From a bacterium (lineage in GTDB: Bacteria > Patescibacteriota > Gracilibacteria > JAUYGZ01): 64,000 bases of DNA. Position 1 is the stretch's first letter; the number at the start of each line of letters is the position of its first letter. The notes under the pieces are model-generated. The model searched no databases. It was not told where the DNA came from and saw nothing but the letters and a program-made list of their open reading frames with translations. Of the stretch, positions 25,947 to 33,999 are shown one piece after another. The position numbers and the translations under genes are program-made. The DNA is taken from positions 124,001-188,000 of the forward strand of contig JAUYGZ010000003.1 in NCBI GenBank assembly GCA_030690415.1. The letters are read 5' to 3'.

Positions 25947-26384
25947 CTAGATAAAATCCCGAAACTCATAAATCACCTGATTCACCTTTTTCAGATATTC
26001 AGGGGATTCCAGGTACTCAGGTAGCTCATTCTGATAGACCCAACGACATTCATCCAGCTCGGTCTTATCGAGCTGAAGATCAACATCTTCACCCGTATAC
26101 TCCGCCAACAAATAACACTGTTTATGTCCGGTATAGCCTCCTTCACGAGTGTAGTCGGGCGGAAACTCATAAAAATAGACATGTCTACTCTTTTGAAAAC
26201 CCTGAAAAAGGGTGTTTCCCAGCTCCTCTTCCAGTTCCCTCCGGGCTGCTTCTTCGAGCTCCTCGGCCTCTTCCACACCGCCCTGTGGAAACTGCCAGGC
26301 ATGGTGCGCGCGCGGCTTATGCACGAGTAAAAACTTTCCATCAGTCTTTCGAAAGACAATCATGGAAACGTTGGGTCGATACAT
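25947..26384 (-). CDS. Nudix hydrolase, RppH-like
   Basis: A 145-residue Nudix protein. The Nudix box is GGVEEAEELEEAARRELEEELG, preceded by the RppH-like AHHAWQFPQGG. Members remove pyrophosphate from mRNA 5' ends or hydrolyse diadenosine polyphosphates. The start MYRPNVSMIVFRK and the end QVIYEFRDFI fit the RppH/Ap4A subfamily. It is co-oriented with the phosphatase and ftsA-like genes. The exact substrate cannot be told. Confidence 0.85.
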   Translation of the reverse strand: MYRPNVSMIVFRKTDGKFLLVHKPRAHHAWQFPQGGVEEAEELEEAARRELEEELGNTLFQGFQKSRHVYFYEFPPDYTREGGYTGHKQCYLLAEYTGEDVDLQLDKTELDECRWVYQNELPEYLESPEYLKKVNQVIYEFRDFI

Positions 26385-26445
26385 ATCAAAACATTCTAAA
26401 ATTCAGCAGAGAGAGCATATCAGAAGGACAAGCGATGACAATCTT

Positions 26446-28014
26446 TTATACCCCCTTTATTACGATGATGGTGATATCGTCTTGCTGGGGATACCCAGCC
26501 CGAAATTCATCCACTGACTTCAGGATCCCCTCTCGGATACTTTTGGCATCTTGGGCCCGTGACGCGACTCCTTTCACAATGTCCAGGAGGGTCTCGATGC
26601 CAAGGTTTTCTTTCTCGTTCTTCCAGGCTTCGGGGATCCCGTCGGTATAGAATACGAGCACATCATCCTTCTTGATCTCCACTTCCTGGGGAATATAGAG
26701 CTTGCCTGCCACTTCACTCATTCCAAGGGCCATCCCCCCTTTTCCGATGAGCTGAACGTCCTTTTTGTCCGCTTGGTAATGAATGATCTCTTCATGCCCT
26801 GCGTTGCTAAAGGAAAGCTTGCGTGATCCTTCCTGCCACTTGGCCAGAAGAGCGGTCGCAAACATGTTGGGTTTCGTTTTGGCATACACTACCCAGTTCA
26901 TCGCCTTCAGGATCTCAGCAGGCTCAGAGTACACCTTACTGTAGCTATAGAGCGTCGAAAGAGTCACATTCGCCACCATTCCGGCGGGGACACCGTGCCC
27001 CGTGACGTCCGCGATAAAGACATAGGTCGTTTTGTCGACTTGCAAATAATCGTAAATATCACCTCCAATAGTGGTGGCAGGGGTTAGCGAACCTGAAATG
27101 TCGAGATTTTTTAGTTTCGGATCAGTGGAGGGAAGCATGTTTTGTTGGATCTCCGCGGCAATATTCAGTTCTTTCTGAAGGGCCTCTTTGATCAGGAGTT
27201 CTTCAGTATCCTTCTTCAGCCGGGTGCTCATCAGATTGAAGTTATCCGCCAAAACGCCGATCTCATCCTGACTGGTGACACTGACCTGAGTCCCATACTT
27301 TCCCTCAGCAATCTGCAAAACCCCCGATTCCAGCGTCTTGATAGGACGGACCAGTCTGCCGGCGATAGACAGAGCCGCCAGGACGACGACAAGCACACTC
27401 AGACTCAGCACCGCGACGATTCCCAGAACGGTTTGAAGGATACGGCTGATCAGAGCGTCATAAGAGAGCGTGTAGACTACCGAGAGCCTCGAATTCTCAT
27501 GAGGAAACAAGATATTCAGTACTTCTCCACTGGGGAATGAGGTCACTTCATCGGTCGCGGTGACCGGCACCCATTGCTCGTCCTGCCCCCTGGTCACATA
27601 CACGGTTTCACCATTGCGAAAGGTGAGCGAAGGACGAATATTTCGCGATGGCTCAAGGTTGTAAATGTGCACTCTCGGTTCGCCGAGATAGGCGGTGTCA
27701 GCTTCAGAGCTCGAATTATAAAAAAGCTCCCCGGACTTTCCGATGATCTCAATCTGACTGATATCAACACTTTTGGCGACCAATGGGTTCAGATCTTTAC
27801 GAAACTGAAGGAAATTTTCCGTTTCATAAAACTGTTCGAAGGAAGTGATGATCTCATCATGAGTGAGCTCAGCAAAGGTAAGCGCGTTCAGATAGATCTC
27901 CTGACGCATTTGTTGAACATTTTGCCAGATCAGGATACTTCCGCTGACGAGGAGCGCGATCGTAACAATGCCCGTGAAGGCCCAGACGAGTTTGGACTTG
28001 ATCGATCGCTTCAT
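26446..28014 (-). CDS. Membrane PP2C-type (SpoIIE/RsbU) serine phosphatase with HAMP domain
   Basis: About 522 residues. Two membrane helices (LVWAFTGIVTIALLVSGSILIW and VLGIVAVLSLSVLVVVLAAL) bracket an extracytoplasmic sensor of about 150 residues. A HAMP linker (GRLVRPIKTLESGVLQIAEGKYG) and a coiled coil lead to the phosphatase domain: LTPATTIGGDIYDYLQV (metal Asp), FIADVTGHGVPAGMVA, FATALLAKW, and FYTDGIPEAW. Such proteins dephosphorylate anti-sigma-antagonist (STAS) proteins in partner-switching pathways. The partner genes are not in the window. I chose ATG 28014 (MKRSIKSK); the ORF track begins 12 codons earlier, overlapping aroF by 4 bases, which is also possible. Confidence 0.85.
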   Translation of the reverse strand: MKRSIKSKLVWAFTGIVTIALLVSGSILIWQNVQQMRQEIYLNALTFAELTHDEIITSFEQFYETENFLQFRKDLNPLVAKSVDISQIEIIGKSGELFYNSSSEADTAYLGEPRVHIYNLEPSRNIRPSLTFRNGETVYVTRGQDEQWVPVTATDEVTSFPSGEVLNILFPHENSRLSVVYTLSYDALISRILQTVLGIVAVLSLSVLVVVLAALSIAGRLVRPIKTLESGVLQIAEGKYGTQVSVTSQDEIGVLADNFNLMSTRLKKDTEELLIKEALQKELNIAAEIQQNMLPSTDPKLKNLDISGSLTPATTIGGDIYDYLQVDKTTYVFIADVTGHGVPAGMVANVTLSTLYSYSKVYSEPAEILKAMNWVVYAKTKPNMFATALLAKWQEGSRKLSFSNAGHEEIIHYQADKKDVQLIGKGGMALGMSEVAGKLYIPQEVEIKKDDVLVFYTDGIPEAWKNEKENLGIETLLDIVKGVASRAQDAKSIREGILKSVDEFRAGYPQQDDITIIVIKGV

Positions 28015-28046
28015 GAAGGAGGGAAATACTCTCAAGCTTGAGAATA

Positions 28047-29060
28047 TCACCTCCCCATGACCACCGCAATCTTGTTGATGCCATCCAGCACGTCATCCAA
28101 AGTCTTGTAGGTAATGGACTGATCACCGTCTGACCAGGCTTCTTCGGGCTTGGGATGGACCTCGATGATGAGGCCGTCAGCTCCGGCAGCAACACCAGCC
28201 ATCGCCATCGGTTTCACCATGTCGTAAGAGCCCGTCCCATGGCTGGGGTCGACGATAATCGGGAGATGAGACATTTTCTTGACCCAGGGAATGACGTTCA
28301 GATCCAGGGTGTTTCTGGAGTATTTGCAAAAGGTTCGGATTCCTCTTTCACAAAGCACGATATGCGAGTTTCCCTCCTTGGCGATGTATTCCGCGGCGAG
28401 CAGAAACTCATCGAGATCAGCACTCATTCCTCGCTTGAGCAGGACAGGCTTCTGTTTCCTCCCGAGAGCCTTGAGGAGTTCAAAATTCTGCATATTCCGC
28501 GCCCCTACCTGATACATATCGATGTAGTCTGCCATCATATCCACATGCTGGGTATCCATGATTTCGGTGACGACTTTCAGGCCGGTTTTTTCAGCCGCTC
28601 GTTTCATCCACTTGAGAGCCTCCTCTCCATGGCCCTGGAAGGCGTAGGGGGCCGTGCGTGGCTTGAATGCTCCTCCACGAAGGAACTGGACTCCCCTCTT
28701 CTTCATTTCCTGAGCGATTTCCAGGAGGAGTTCTTCCGTCTCGACGGAGCAAGGTCCTGCCATGATTGCGATAGGATTGTTTCCTCCGATTTTCACACCG
28801 TCTCCGAAATCCACCACGGTGTCTTCAGGGTGGGATTCACGCGACACGAGACGGTATGGGCGCAGGACCGGCATGACTTTTTCGACACCATCCATGGCTC
28901 GAAACTTCTTCATATCGAGATCTCGTTCGTCTCCGAGCACGGCAATCACGGTCCTCTCTGTTCCAAACAAAGGAGCCGGCTCCAGTCCCGCATCTTTCAC
29001 GGCCTGAATGACATGTTCAGCGTTTCCTTTCGTGGCTCCCTGGCGCATACAGATAATCAT
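28047..29060 (-). CDS. aroF: 3-deoxy-7-phosphoheptulonate (DAHP) synthase, type I-beta
   Basis: This enzyme condenses phosphoenolpyruvate and erythrose 4-phosphate in the first step of the shikimate pathway. The N-terminal ferredoxin-like regulatory domain (residues 1-70) is the Thermotoga type, often the site of Tyr/Phe feedback. The barrel has [57 protein letters not shown], and [10 protein letters not shown]. It is 337 residues, full length. It is 175 bases downstream of tyrA and possibly in the same transcript. No other shikimate genes are in the window. Confidence 0.93.
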   Translation of the reverse strand: MIICMRQGATKGNAEHVIQAVKDAGLEPAPLFGTERTVIAVLGDERDLDMKKFRAMDGVEKVMPVLRPYRLVSRESHPEDTVVDFGDGVKIGGNNPIAIMAGPCSVETEELLLEIAQEMKKRGVQFLRGGAFKPRTAPYAFQGHGEEALKWMKRAAEKTGLKVVTEIMDTQHVDMMADYIDMYQVGARNMQNFELLKALGRKQKPVLLKRGMSADLDEFLLAAEYIAKEGNSHIVLCERGIRTFCKYSRNTLDLNVIPWVKKMSHLPIIVDPSHGTGSYDMVKPMAMAGVAAGADGLIIEVHPKPEEAWSDGDQSITYKTLDDVLDGINKIAVVMGR

Positions 29061-29235
29061 GGGTGGGGGGTTATGAGTACTAAGTGTGGGTGGGATAAAG
29101 CCAAAGACAAGATGGGATTGTTGCAGCCTGAGCGTTGCTAAAAAGACAGTGATTCTGACTGAGCTCTAATGAAGGACTGTGTTGGGGTTTGAGAAAGGTT
29201 TTCATAGTTGAGCGTTAAGAGTTTAGGGTAAAGAA

Positions 29236-30081
29236 TTAAGAAATATTTTTTGAAAGGGTCAAAAGATGGTTGGTGCGTCGATAGGCCTGATTCTTAAAGT
29301 CGCCCATAAAGTCTGCCGCTTCACGGAAGGCCTGGACGAACCGGTTTTCATCTCGCTCCTGAACGGTCTTCATCAGCAGAGTTATAGCTTCCTGGTATGC
29401 TGTCAAAGATTGCTCCGTGAGCGGATTTTCAATGGCTATCTCCGCGTAGAGTTCGGGACTTTGAGAGAGCACCCGTCCGACCATATCCAGACGAAGCTTG
29501 TATATCGGACTGGAGAAATCAAGACTCTTATTGATCTGAAACCCAAGTTTCTTCATGGCCATACCGGTTGCAATGGCTGAGATATGGGTGATGCCCTGGA
29601 TCAGACTCATCATGCGGTCATGTTCTTCAGCAGAGCACTCCTTGATGTGTGCTCCTTCAGATCGAAAGAAGTCCAGCAACTGTTCAGCTAAGGTTCCAGA
29701 ACGAACGGGACAGCTCACGATGACCTGTTGTTTTAGATCCGATCCAAATTCGGGACCGAACATCGGATGAAGGCCCAGCACTTCACAGGACTCAGGAGCC
29801 GATTCAAGCAGAGCCTGCACAGCAGGTGACTTGATCGAAGTGAAATCAGCGATCAGAGCTCCGGACTTAGCTAATGGAGACAGTTCCCGAATCACTTCCA
29901 CGGTTCGTGTGATCGGAACCGAAAAGATGAGGATATCAGCCTTACGCGCGACCTGTTCTCCCGACAAGTCAGTGTTCAGGTCAGCTCCGATGACTTCGAA
30001 TTCTCTTGATACGAAGAGCTGAGAGAAGGCTTTTCCCATCTTGCCTTCCGAGCCGATAATGCCAATAAGTGGTTTATTCAT
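29236..30081 (-). CDS. tyrA: Prephenate dehydrogenase
   Basis: TyrA oxidatively decarboxylates prephenate to 4-hydroxyphenylpyruvate for tyrosine. The Rossmann motif is IGIIGSEGKMGKAFSQLF, followed by KADILIFSVPITRTVEVI and VLGLHPMFGPEFGSD. The helical half has HDRMMSLIQGITHISAIATGMAM. It is 281 residues and lacks an ACT domain. It overlaps the end of pheA by 8 bases, so the two are translated from one mRNA and share the pheA attenuator. Confidence 0.93.
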   Translation of the reverse strand: MNKPLIGIIGSEGKMGKAFSQLFVSREFEVIGADLNTDLSGEQVARKADILIFSVPITRTVEVIRELSPLAKSGALIADFTSIKSPAVQALLESAPESCEVLGLHPMFGPEFGSDLKQQVIVSCPVRSGTLAEQLLDFFRSEGAHIKECSAEEHDRMMSLIQGITHISAIATGMAMKKLGFQINKSLDFSSPIYKLRLDMVGRVLSQSPELYAEIAIENPLTEQSLTAYQEAITLLMKTVQERDENRFVQAFREAADFMGDFKNQAYRRTNHLLTLSKNIS

Positions 30082-30949
30082 GGTGTTTTTGAGCAGAAAT
30101 AAAGCGGGTGTAGTTTATCTTGAGATCCTGTATGGCCTCTTCGACTAGGTCCAGATGATAGAGTTCCGCGCATCGTTTGGGAGCGATCACAGCGAGATCT
30201 TTTTCATCAGGGCACTGTTCGAGTATGCGTGCCCCCTCGGCCGTATCAGTCGATTCGATGAGCTCAGCATTCGGGAAATGGGTCTTCAGATAATCCTTGC
30301 ACTGCTTTAGCGCCTGCTGGTGAGACATGATTTTGATAATGTCTTCCTTCTTCACTCCCGGCAGGGCCATCAGACAGTGCACCACGTCAAATTCGAAAAT
30401 ATCCTGAATATCGAATCGATGCTGACTAGCGGCATAGATGGACTCGGTGACCAGGCCTGCCGTGGAGTTCTCGATAGGAAAGATCCCTACATCGATATGC
30501 CCTGACTCCAGATCTTTCAGCACATTCTCTGAAGAAATAGGGTAATGCAGCTCGAAGTCCTCAATGCCCTGTTCTTTCAGATGCTCCAGCGCCGCAGCCT
30601 CCGAAAAGCTTCCGATCCCTCCCATAACTCCCACCCTCAGCTTCTTCCCTTCATCCCTCAGCAATCCTCCCCTTTTTTCCGACTGGGTATCCCGGGCCAG
30701 GAGGACGACTTGCTCAAAGATGAGTTCCAATCGCAGGGGGTCAATGCCAAGTTCTTTTGCCAATTCGTTGCGTTTCGTACGGGCTTCCAGTTCTCGCTTG
30801 GGGTCGTACACTGACAAATCCGACTCTCGTTTAATCTCACCGATTTGCCTAACCTCGTTCAAGCGTTCAGCAATGGAGTGAATCATCTGTTGATCGATCT
30901 GATCGATCCGATCGCGATGCAGTTTGATCCTATCTTGAGGAGTAGGCAT
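30074..30949 (-). CDS. pheA: Bifunctional chorismate mutase/prephenate dehydratase
   Basis: Residues 1-85 are an AroQ chorismate mutase helix bundle (RIDQIDQQMIHSIAERLNEVRQIGEIKRE). Residues about 98-291 are prephenate dehydratase: VGVMGGIGSFSEAAALEHL, GIFPIENSTAGLVTESI, and MSHQQALKQCKDYL. The protein ends right after the dehydratase (NYTRFISAQKHHE), so the usual C-terminal ACT domain for Phe feedback is missing. Control at the transcript level by the attenuator upstream may replace it. ATG 30949 was chosen because it lies just after the terminator hairpin; the ORF track begins inside the attenuator. Confidence 0.93.
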   Translation of the reverse strand: MPTPQDRIKLHRDRIDQIDQQMIHSIAERLNEVRQIGEIKRESDLSVYDPKRELEARTKRNELAKELGIDPLRLELIFEQVVLLARDTQSEKRGGLLRDEGKKLRVGVMGGIGSFSEAAALEHLKEQGIEDFELHYPISSENVLKDLESGHIDVGIFPIENSTAGLVTESIYAASQHRFDIQDIFEFDVVHCLMALPGVKKEDIIKIMSHQQALKQCKDYLKTHFPNAELIESTDTAEGARILEQCPDEKDLAVIAPKRCAELYHLDLVEEAIQDLKINYTRFISAQKHHE

Positions 30950-30961
30950 AGGAATTGAAAT

Positions 30962-31026
30962 AAAAAAAATCCTCTCGTTGCTGAGAAGATTGTATTGAAG
31001 TTCACACTGCAAACAACACTTCTCAG
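30962..31026 (-). promoter_or_regulatory. pheA transcription attenuator
   Basis: On the minus strand, AATCTTCTC-AGCAAC-GAGAGGATT is a 9-bp terminator stem followed by a T8 run, ending 13 bases before the pheA ATG. Its 5' arm can instead pair upstream: CTTCTCAG (plus 30981-30988) is the exact complement of CTGAGAAG (plus 31019-31026), extended by TTGT/ACAA. The CTGAGAAG arm overlaps the stop codon of a leader peptide rich in Phe and Tyr. A ribosome that stalls in those codons frees CTGAGAAG and builds the antiterminator. One that reaches the stop covers it and lets the terminator form. Confidence 0.9.
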
Positions 31027-31073
31027 GCGGAGAAGAAGTAAAAATAAAACCAATTGTTGTTTGATGCGTTCAT
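31023..31073 (-). CDS. pheL: pheA leader peptide MNASNNNWFYFYFFSA
   Basis: A 16-codon ORF that is too short for the ORF track. It reads M-N-A-S-N-N-N-W-F-Y-F-Y-F-F-S-A-stop, with seven consecutive aromatic codons: Trp, Phe, Tyr, Phe, Tyr, Phe, Phe. This is the classic design of a Phe/Tyr attenuator peptide that measures charged tRNA-Phe and tRNA-Tyr. The stop codon sits within the first arm of the antiterminator. The Shine-Dalgarno is poor, as for many genes here. Confidence 0.88.
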   Translation of the reverse strand: MNASNNNWFYFYFFSA

Positions 31074-31136
31074 GAGGTTCTTGAAGGTATTAAAAGGATA
31101 CAGGAGAATGGCTGAAAAAGAAAGCTTTTCTTAACC

Positions 31137-31153
31137 TCCCGACAGAGTCGGGA
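31137..31153 (-). terminator. Hairpin after tRNA-Leu
   Basis: TCCCGAC-TCT-GTCGGGA on the minus strand is a 7-bp perfect stem 2 bases after the tRNA CCA end. A later TCTTTTT tract is 15 bases away. It probably marks the tRNA 3' end or partial termination before the pheA leader. Confidence 0.5.
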
Positions 31154-31155
31154 TT

Positions 31156-31245
31156 TGGTGCGCGGGAGAGGACTTGAACCTCCACGGACGGTATTTTGTC
31201 CACTAGCCCCTCAAGCTAGCGCGTCTACCATTTCGCCACCCGCGC
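31156..31245 (-). tRNA. tRNA-Leu(GAG)
   Basis: The acceptor stem is GCGCGGG/CCCGCGC. The D-arm (GCGAAATGGTAGACGC), anticodon stem CTAGC/GCTAG with loop TTGAGGG (anticodon GAG), and T-arm GGAGG-TTCAAGT-CCTCT can all be traced. The long variable arm (TGGAC...GTCC type) is typical of tRNA-Leu. Discriminator A and an encoded CCA are present. It lies upstream of the pheA leader on the same strand. Confidence 0.93.
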
Positions 31246-31490
31246 AATTAAACTTAATTTTTATATTTCTACTGCAACAGAGAGCGAATCCTTCCGAAGC
31301 TCGCAGGGAGCTTGAGAGGGAGTGAGGGAGGATCGCCACCTGCGCAGGGTTTTGAGCCTTACGATTATAGGGAATATGTCCATGGCTTCAAGCCATTCTG
31401 TTTTTTTCGTTCTCCATCTCGAAATCTCGAGTGCAAATTATTTTCAATTCCAGTAGAGTAAAGGGGCATATCCGCTTGTCTTTTCTCCCC

Positions 31491-32531
31491 ATGAACCACA
31501 AAAAATCAGAATTGTATTTTTTGCTTATTCTTCTCGTGGGGATTGCTCTTCTCACCTACTTTATTTTTAAGCCCTTTCTCTACGCACTTATCCTGGCAGT
31601 GCTCTTTGCAACGGTACTCGCACCGGTATACAAGACGGCGCTGAGGATTACGGGTGAGAGAAAAGGTATAGCGGCGCTGTTGGCAACCGCTTTTGTTCTC
31701 ATCGTGGTCATCGTGCCGATTTCATTTTTAGGGATACAGATTTTCCAGGAGGCCACCCAGCTCTATTCTTCCCTGACGCAGAATGGTGGAGCAACGACGC
31801 TTTCTTCCACCATCCAGGATGGTTTGAATTATGTTAAAGAATTAATCCCCTTCCCGGTAGAGTTCTCATTCGACTTTGACCAGTATCTGAAGTCGGGCTT
31901 GATTTGGTTGATCCAGTATCTCGGACCCCTCCTAGCAAATATTGCGAAGGGAATACTGGGTGTCTTTATCTTCCTGATGGCTCTGTATTACTTGTTTATA
32001 GACGGCCCCAGACTTAAGGCGGCAGTGATGGCATTAAGCCCCCTTCAGGATATTCACGATAAAACCATTTTTAACACCCTGGCATTGGCCATCAATTCCG
32101 TCATGAGGGGGAGTATCACGGTGGCGCTCATCCAGGGTTTCCTGACGGCAATCGGTTTTGCTCTTTTCGGGGTTCCAAACGCAACGCTATGGGGAAGTGT
32201 CGCGGCTATCGCGGCGTTGATTCCTGGTATTGGAACGGCTTTGGTGCTCCTCCCGGGTGTTTTATTTCTCTTCCTCAGCGGGGAAACGCTTTTCGCGGTG
32301 GGTCTCCTTGTTTGGGGGGTGATAGCAGTGGGAATGGTCGACAATCTTTTAGGACCGAAACTCGTTGAACGGGGAATGAAACTTCATTCATTTCTTATTC
32401 TGCTTTCTATTCTGGGAGGAATCGGTTTTTTCGGTCCTCTGGGATTATTGCTGGGCCCGCTCGTTCTCAGCTTGCTCTTTGCTCTCATTGAGATTTACTT
32501 TACCATCAGCAAAGTCCGCAAAGCGAACTAG
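31491..32531 (+). CDS. AI-2E family transporter (PerM/UPF0118)
   Basis: A 346-residue membrane protein with about eight helices. An N-terminal pair (YFLLILLVGIALLTYFIF, PFLYALILAVLFATVLAPVY) and a central amphipathic segment come first. The family signature GVPNATLWGSVAAIAALIPGIGTALVLLPGVLFLF follows, with the late LLGPKLVERGMKLHSFLILLSILGGIGFFGPLGLLLGPLVLSL. The family includes the E. coli autoinducer-2 exporter and Na+(Li+)/H+ antiporters; the substrate here is unknown. The start was set at ATG 31491 instead of 31431 because the extra 20 residues do not look like a family N-terminus. It converges with htrA. Confidence 0.85.
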   Translation: MNHKKSELYFLLILLVGIALLTYFIFKPFLYALILAVLFATVLAPVYKTALRITGERKGIAALLATAFVLIVVIVPISFLGIQIFQEATQLYSSLTQNGGATTLSSTIQDGLNYVKELIPFPVEFSFDFDQYLKSGLIWLIQYLGPLLANIAKGILGVFIFLMALYYLFIDGPRLKAAVMALSPLQDIHDKTIFNTLALAINSVMRGSITVALIQGFLTAIGFALFGVPNATLWGSVAAIAALIPGIGTALVLLPGVLFLFLSGETLFAVGLLVWGVIAVGMVDNLLGPKLVERGMKLHSFLILLSILGGIGFFGPLGLLLGPLVLSLLFALIEIYFTISKVRKAN

Positions 32532-32572
32532 GTTTTTATTGTCGGCCTGAATACCTGCCCGCAACGATGGGA

Positions 32573-33838
32573 TCATTCTCCCCTGATCTCTTCAAGATTT
32601 GCTTCTTCCAGCATCACCTGAGTTTCTTTCTCCTCTCCCTGGCGCAGGTACTTGACCACGATGGTGTCACCGGGATTGTACTTCATGATCTCCTGCTGGA
32701 GTGGATGGTCCTGGTCGATCTTCACGTCATTGACTTCAATGATTATATCTTTTTCCAGAAGACCCGCCTTTTCCGCGGGCTTGCCGGGAAGAACGGCAAA
32801 ATTCTGACCATCTCCTCTCAGGAGAGCCCCATCTTCCGTCTCAATACCCAGTTCTTTCGCCAGCTCAGGGGTGAGCATGGTAAACATGACTCCAAGGATG
32901 GGTCGTATAATACGGCCGTTTTCGATTACGCTCTTGACAATGATTTTCACCTCGTCGATGGGGATCGCGAAACCAATGTTATTCGCCCCTTGGGCGATAG
33001 CGGTATTGACTCCAACGACTTCTCCCGCGAGGTTGATCAAGGGGCCACCGGAGTTTCCGGGGTTGATAGCGGCGTCAGTTTGAATTAGCCCTAAAAGGTT
33101 CTCCCCTCTTCCAGACCCATCTGAGGCAACAATCTGTCTCCCAATAGCGGAAACAATCCCCTTGGTGGCGGAATTCTGAAACTCTGCCAAAGCATTTCCA
33201 ATGGCGATCACACTTTGTCCGATACTCAGATTAGCTGAGTTCCCGAAGGTAACGGGTTGAAGAGTGGGAAGGGTCGCACCATCCTCCGGTTTCAACTGAA
33301 TGACGGCGATGTCATTAAAAAAATCACGACTGACGACATCAGCGGAAAACTCAGTTCCGTCATTCAAAATAACGGTGTATTCCACATCATCTCTGGAGAC
33401 CACATGACGATTGGTCATGACGAGACCTTTGGCATCAATGATGAACCCGGAGCCACCGCCAACTTTTTGAAAAACCGGATCAGCCTCCTCCTGGGGCACT
33501 TCAGGGAGCACTTGAGGCTGATTTGGAGAAGGTTGATCAAAAAACTGTTCGAACTGAGGATTGTCGTTAAAAAACAAATCGAAAGGACTCATCCCCTGCC
33601 TTCGAATAGTCTTCAATTCCTGCGAAATAACGATACTGACGACCGAGGGAGAAACATTCTCAATGGCGGAAATGACATCAGATTCTTCATTGACCAGCTT
33701 CATCTGGACTGGCTGAACAACACCCTGATCACTTCTGTCTTTTCCGGCAGAGGGGCGCAGTTCGCTACTGATCATGCCTCCGATCAATCCGAAGACGAGT
33801 GCCAAGACTACGATGAGAGTAATTGATTTTTTTTCCAT
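32573..33838 (-). CDS. htrA: HtrA/DegP-type serine protease with PDZ domain
   Basis: A 421-residue envelope protease. An N-terminal signal anchor (SITLIVVLALVFGLIGGMI) is followed by a Pro/Gln-rich linker. The trypsin-like domain has the catalytic triad His145 (MTNRHVV), Asp176 (NDIAVIQL) and Ser263 (NPGNSGGPL). One PDZ domain (about 310-400) has LPGKPAEKAGLLEKDIIIEVNDVKI. It degrades or refolds misfolded exported proteins. It is divergent from the hsd locus and convergent with the AI-2E gene. Confidence 0.93.
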   Translation of the reverse strand: MEKKSITLIVVLALVFGLIGGMISSELRPSAGKDRSDQGVVQPVQMKLVNEESDVISAIENVSPSVVSIVISQELKTIRRQGMSPFDLFFNDNPQFEQFFDQPSPNQPQVLPEVPQEEADPVFQKVGGGSGFIIDAKGLVMTNRHVVSRDDVEYTVILNDGTEFSADVVSRDFFNDIAVIQLKPEDGATLPTLQPVTFGNSANLSIGQSVIAIGNALAEFQNSATKGIVSAIGRQIVASDGSGRGENLLGLIQTDAAINPGNSGGPLINLAGEVVGVNTAIAQGANNIGFAIPIDEVKIIVKSVIENGRIIRPILGVMFTMLTPELAKELGIETEDGALLRGDGQNFAVLPGKPAEKAGLLEKDIIIEVNDVKIDQDHPLQQEIMKYNPGDTIVVKYLRQGEEKETQVMLEEANLEEIRGE

Positions 33839-33999
33839 GGAAGAGAGAAGAAAGAGTATAAACTCGGGTACCCACTATAGCGGAGTCCCCTCCTTTTTTA
33901 TACGGGTTCTTAAGAAATATGTTACATGATATTTTCATATTTATAGCTTTCCATTTCCCACCCGCTATGATGGGAATGTTTTTTTGATAAACCCCACCT

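Noticed and set aside
28155-29141. 328-codon plus-strand ORF opposite aroF
   Set aside because: Shadow of aroF; no domain or sensible N-terminus.
29061-29235. 41-codon ORF (MKTFLKPQHSP...) upstream of aroF as a second leader peptide
   Set aside because: It lacks a run of regulatory codons, and no terminator/antiterminator pair was found after it.
31310-31350. Sequence ATCGCCACCTGCGCAGG resembling the tRNA-Leu 5' end
   Set aside because: Only about 14 bases match and no cloverleaf can be built; at most a remnant.
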